Source of the DNA: Sphingobacterium arenae
GTDB lineage: Bacteria; Bacteroidota; Bacteroidia; Sphingobacteriales; Sphingobacteriaceae
Assembly: GCF_014692505.1 (NCBI RefSeq)
Contig: NZ_JACNYK010000001.1
Coordinates: 567,922 to 631,921, forward strand
Reading direction: 5' to 3'
DNA: 64,000 nt
Below, piece after piece: positions 62,792-64,000 of this stretch. The notes beneath the pieces were generated by a model, which saw only the letters and a program-made list of their open reading frames with translations, was not told the DNA's origin and ran no database searches. The position numbers were made by a program, and so were the translations under genes. How positions within the stretch are numbered: the first letter of the stretch is position 1; the number at the start of each line of letters is the position of its first letter.

Positions 62792-64000
62792 ATGAACGCA
62801 ATATCTAAATTTTTGGTCGCAGCGACTATCAGCTTTGTGGCTTGTCAATCTCCGACTGAAGCACAAAACGGAGGTAAATGGACGGATCTGTTTGACGGTA
62901 AGACGCTGGAAGGGTGGAAATCGGTAGGCGGAGATGCACCCTATACGGTTGAAGACGGTGTAATCGTGGGAACTATGACCAAAGGAACACCAAATTCATT
63001 CCTGATTACGGAAAAAGAATATGGAGATTTTATCCTGGAAGTGGATATTAAATTGGAGGGAACCGAAACCAACTCAGGTATACAGACGCGTAGCCATATC
63101 GACCCCGAAGGGAATAACGGTAAAGGCCGGGTATATGGTAGACAGGTAGAGGTAGATCCGACGGCAAGAGCGTGGGCAGGGGGTATTTACGACGAAGCAC
63201 GCCGCATGTGGCTCTACCCTTTGGATCTCAATGAAAAGGCGAAGACCGCTTACAAGGTCAACGAATATAATCACTACCGTATCGAAGCCATTGGCGACGA
63301 ACTGCGTGTTTGGGTAAACGATACGCCGACCGCATATGTTATTGATACGCTGGACAAATCCGGGTTTATCGGTTTGCAGGTACATAGCATTAAAGACCAT
63401 CTGGACGGACAAAAAGTATACTTCAAAAATATCCGCATACAAACTGAAAATTTAGAGCCGACGGCTTTTCCAGAAGATGTGTTTGTCGTAAATCTTAAAC
63501 CTAATGATTTGAGTGATGCGGAGAAAAAATCCGGTGTGGAGTTACTGTTTGATGGCAATACGGCCGACCAATGGCGTAGTGTGCGCGGTGACGCATTCCC
63601 GGAGAAAGGATGGAAAGTAGGAAATGGCGAAATTACCGTATTGAAATCTGATGGTGGCGAATCGACGAATGGGGGAGACATTATCACACGGGATCAGTAT
63701 GCGGTTTTTGATCTTTCTTTCGAGTTCAAACTGACACCAGGTGCAAATAGCGGTGTAAAGTATTTTGTGACGCTAAAAGAAAAAACCAAAGGGTCTGCAA
63801 TCGGGTTGGAATACCAGATTTTGGACGACAAACTGCACCCAGATGCGAAGATGGGCCGTGATGGCAACCGTACACTTGCTTCGTTATATGACTTGATCAC
63901 ATCAAACAAGGATGGCCGTGCCCGCAGACCTATAGGACAATGGAACCGTGGAAGAGTACGCGTCTCGGAAGATGGTACGGTAACGCACTATCTCAATGGC
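62792..64000 (+). CDS. DUF1080 (3-keto-glycoside hydrolase/lyase-like) lipoprotein, tandem modules, truncated by window
   Basis: The frame opens at ATG 62792 and is still open at the last base, giving at least 403 residues. Lipobox SFVACQSP. Module 1 (KWTDLFDGKTLEGWKSVGGD ... FIGLQVHSIKD) and module 2 (VELLFDGNTADQWRSVRGDA ... ANSGVKYFV) are two DUF1080 concanavalin-like domains. DUF1080 proteins cleave 3-keto-glycosides made by Gfo/Idh/MocA partners. The gene 52 bp upstream encodes such a partner. Where the two modules divide substrate specificity is unknown. Confidence 0.88.
   Translation, partial: MNAISKFLVAATISFVACQSPTEAQNGGKWTDLFDGKTLEGWKSVGGDAPYTVEDGVIVGTMTKGTPNSFLITEKEYGDFILEVDIKLEGTETNSGIQTRSHIDPEGNNGKGRVYGRQVEVDPTARAWAGGIYDEARRMWLYPLDLNEKAKTAYKVNEYNHYRIEAIGDELRVWVNDTPTAYVIDTLDKSGFIGLQVHSIKDHLDGQKVYFKNIRIQTENLEPTAFPEDVFVVNLKPNDLSDAEKKSGVELLFDGNTADQWRSVRGDAFPEKGWKVGNGEITVLKSDGGESTNGGDIITRDQYAVFDLSFEFKLTPGANSGVKYFVTLKEKTKGSAIGLEYQILDDKLHPDAKMGRDGNRTLASLYDLITSNKDGRARRPIGQWNRGRVRVSEDGTVTHYLNG

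Overview
The window is chromosomal DNA of a member of the Bacteroidota, most likely the Sphingobacteriaceae. Three SusC/SusD pairs, many secreted glycosidases and sulfatases, lipoproteins with acidic residues after the lipobox cysteine, a Reg_prop/Y_Y_Y sensor kinase with an AraC-type response regulator, and weak ribosome binding sites all point that way. I see no rRNA, tRNA, CRISPR array, transposase or integrase.

Layout. (1) 1-16467, plus strand: 3' part of a polysaccharide utilisation locus (PUL). It has a SusC C-terminus, SusD, a DUF3823 lipoprotein, an unusual glycosidase-like protein, a GH92 enzyme, a DUF4965 enzyme, a GH2 enzyme and two formylglycine sulfatases. (2) 16481-20370, minus strand: a split hybrid two-component system, with the sensor kinase and the REC-AraC regulator as adjacent separate genes; galM follows divergently. 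(3) 21830-32850, plus strand: a second PUL with an IPT/NHL lipoprotein, SusC, SusD, a DUF1735/DUF4973-like lipoprotein and two GH43 enzymes. (4) 32973-46976: an A+T-richer accessory island, described below. (5) 47095-48365: a thioredoxin-reductase-like oxidoreductase and a GTAC-rich spacer. (6) 48366-64000: a third PUL, with GH105, GH130, GH105, sulfatase, SusD and SusC on the minus strand. Divergent from it are two GH43 enzymes, a Gfo/Idh/MocA oxidoreductase and a two-module DUF1080 protein cut by the window edge.

The most novel part is the island. Three secreted proteins share an almost identical 29-residue double-glycine leader and a Gly/Tyr-rich segment, then carry unrelated C-terminal domains. 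These look like a C39/papain-like cysteine peptidase, an HEXXH metallopeptidase, and an NlpC/papain-like Cys/His enzyme. Each is followed by a secreted or lipoprotein gene that could be its immunity protein, and more immunity-like genes, some broken, lie downstream. The same island encodes a peptidase-containing ABC exporter, an HlyD-type adaptor, two glycosyltransferases (one PLOD/procollagen-glycosyltransferase-like) and a stand-alone SpaB_C-like protein. I read it as a type I-secreted, possibly glycosylated, polymorphic toxin system with a constant N-terminal module and swappable effectors. This is inference from sequence.

A second pattern links the PULs. Four promoters (before GH2, PUL2, the PUL3 susC, and the divergent GH43 operon) carry a direct repeat of TTGANAC-like half-sites spaced exactly 21 bp start to start, then exactly 31 bp to a -7-like box. 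A fifth copy of the paired half-sites lies between the sensor kinase gene and galM. This suggests one AraC-type regulator, plausibly the split system here, controls the loci together.
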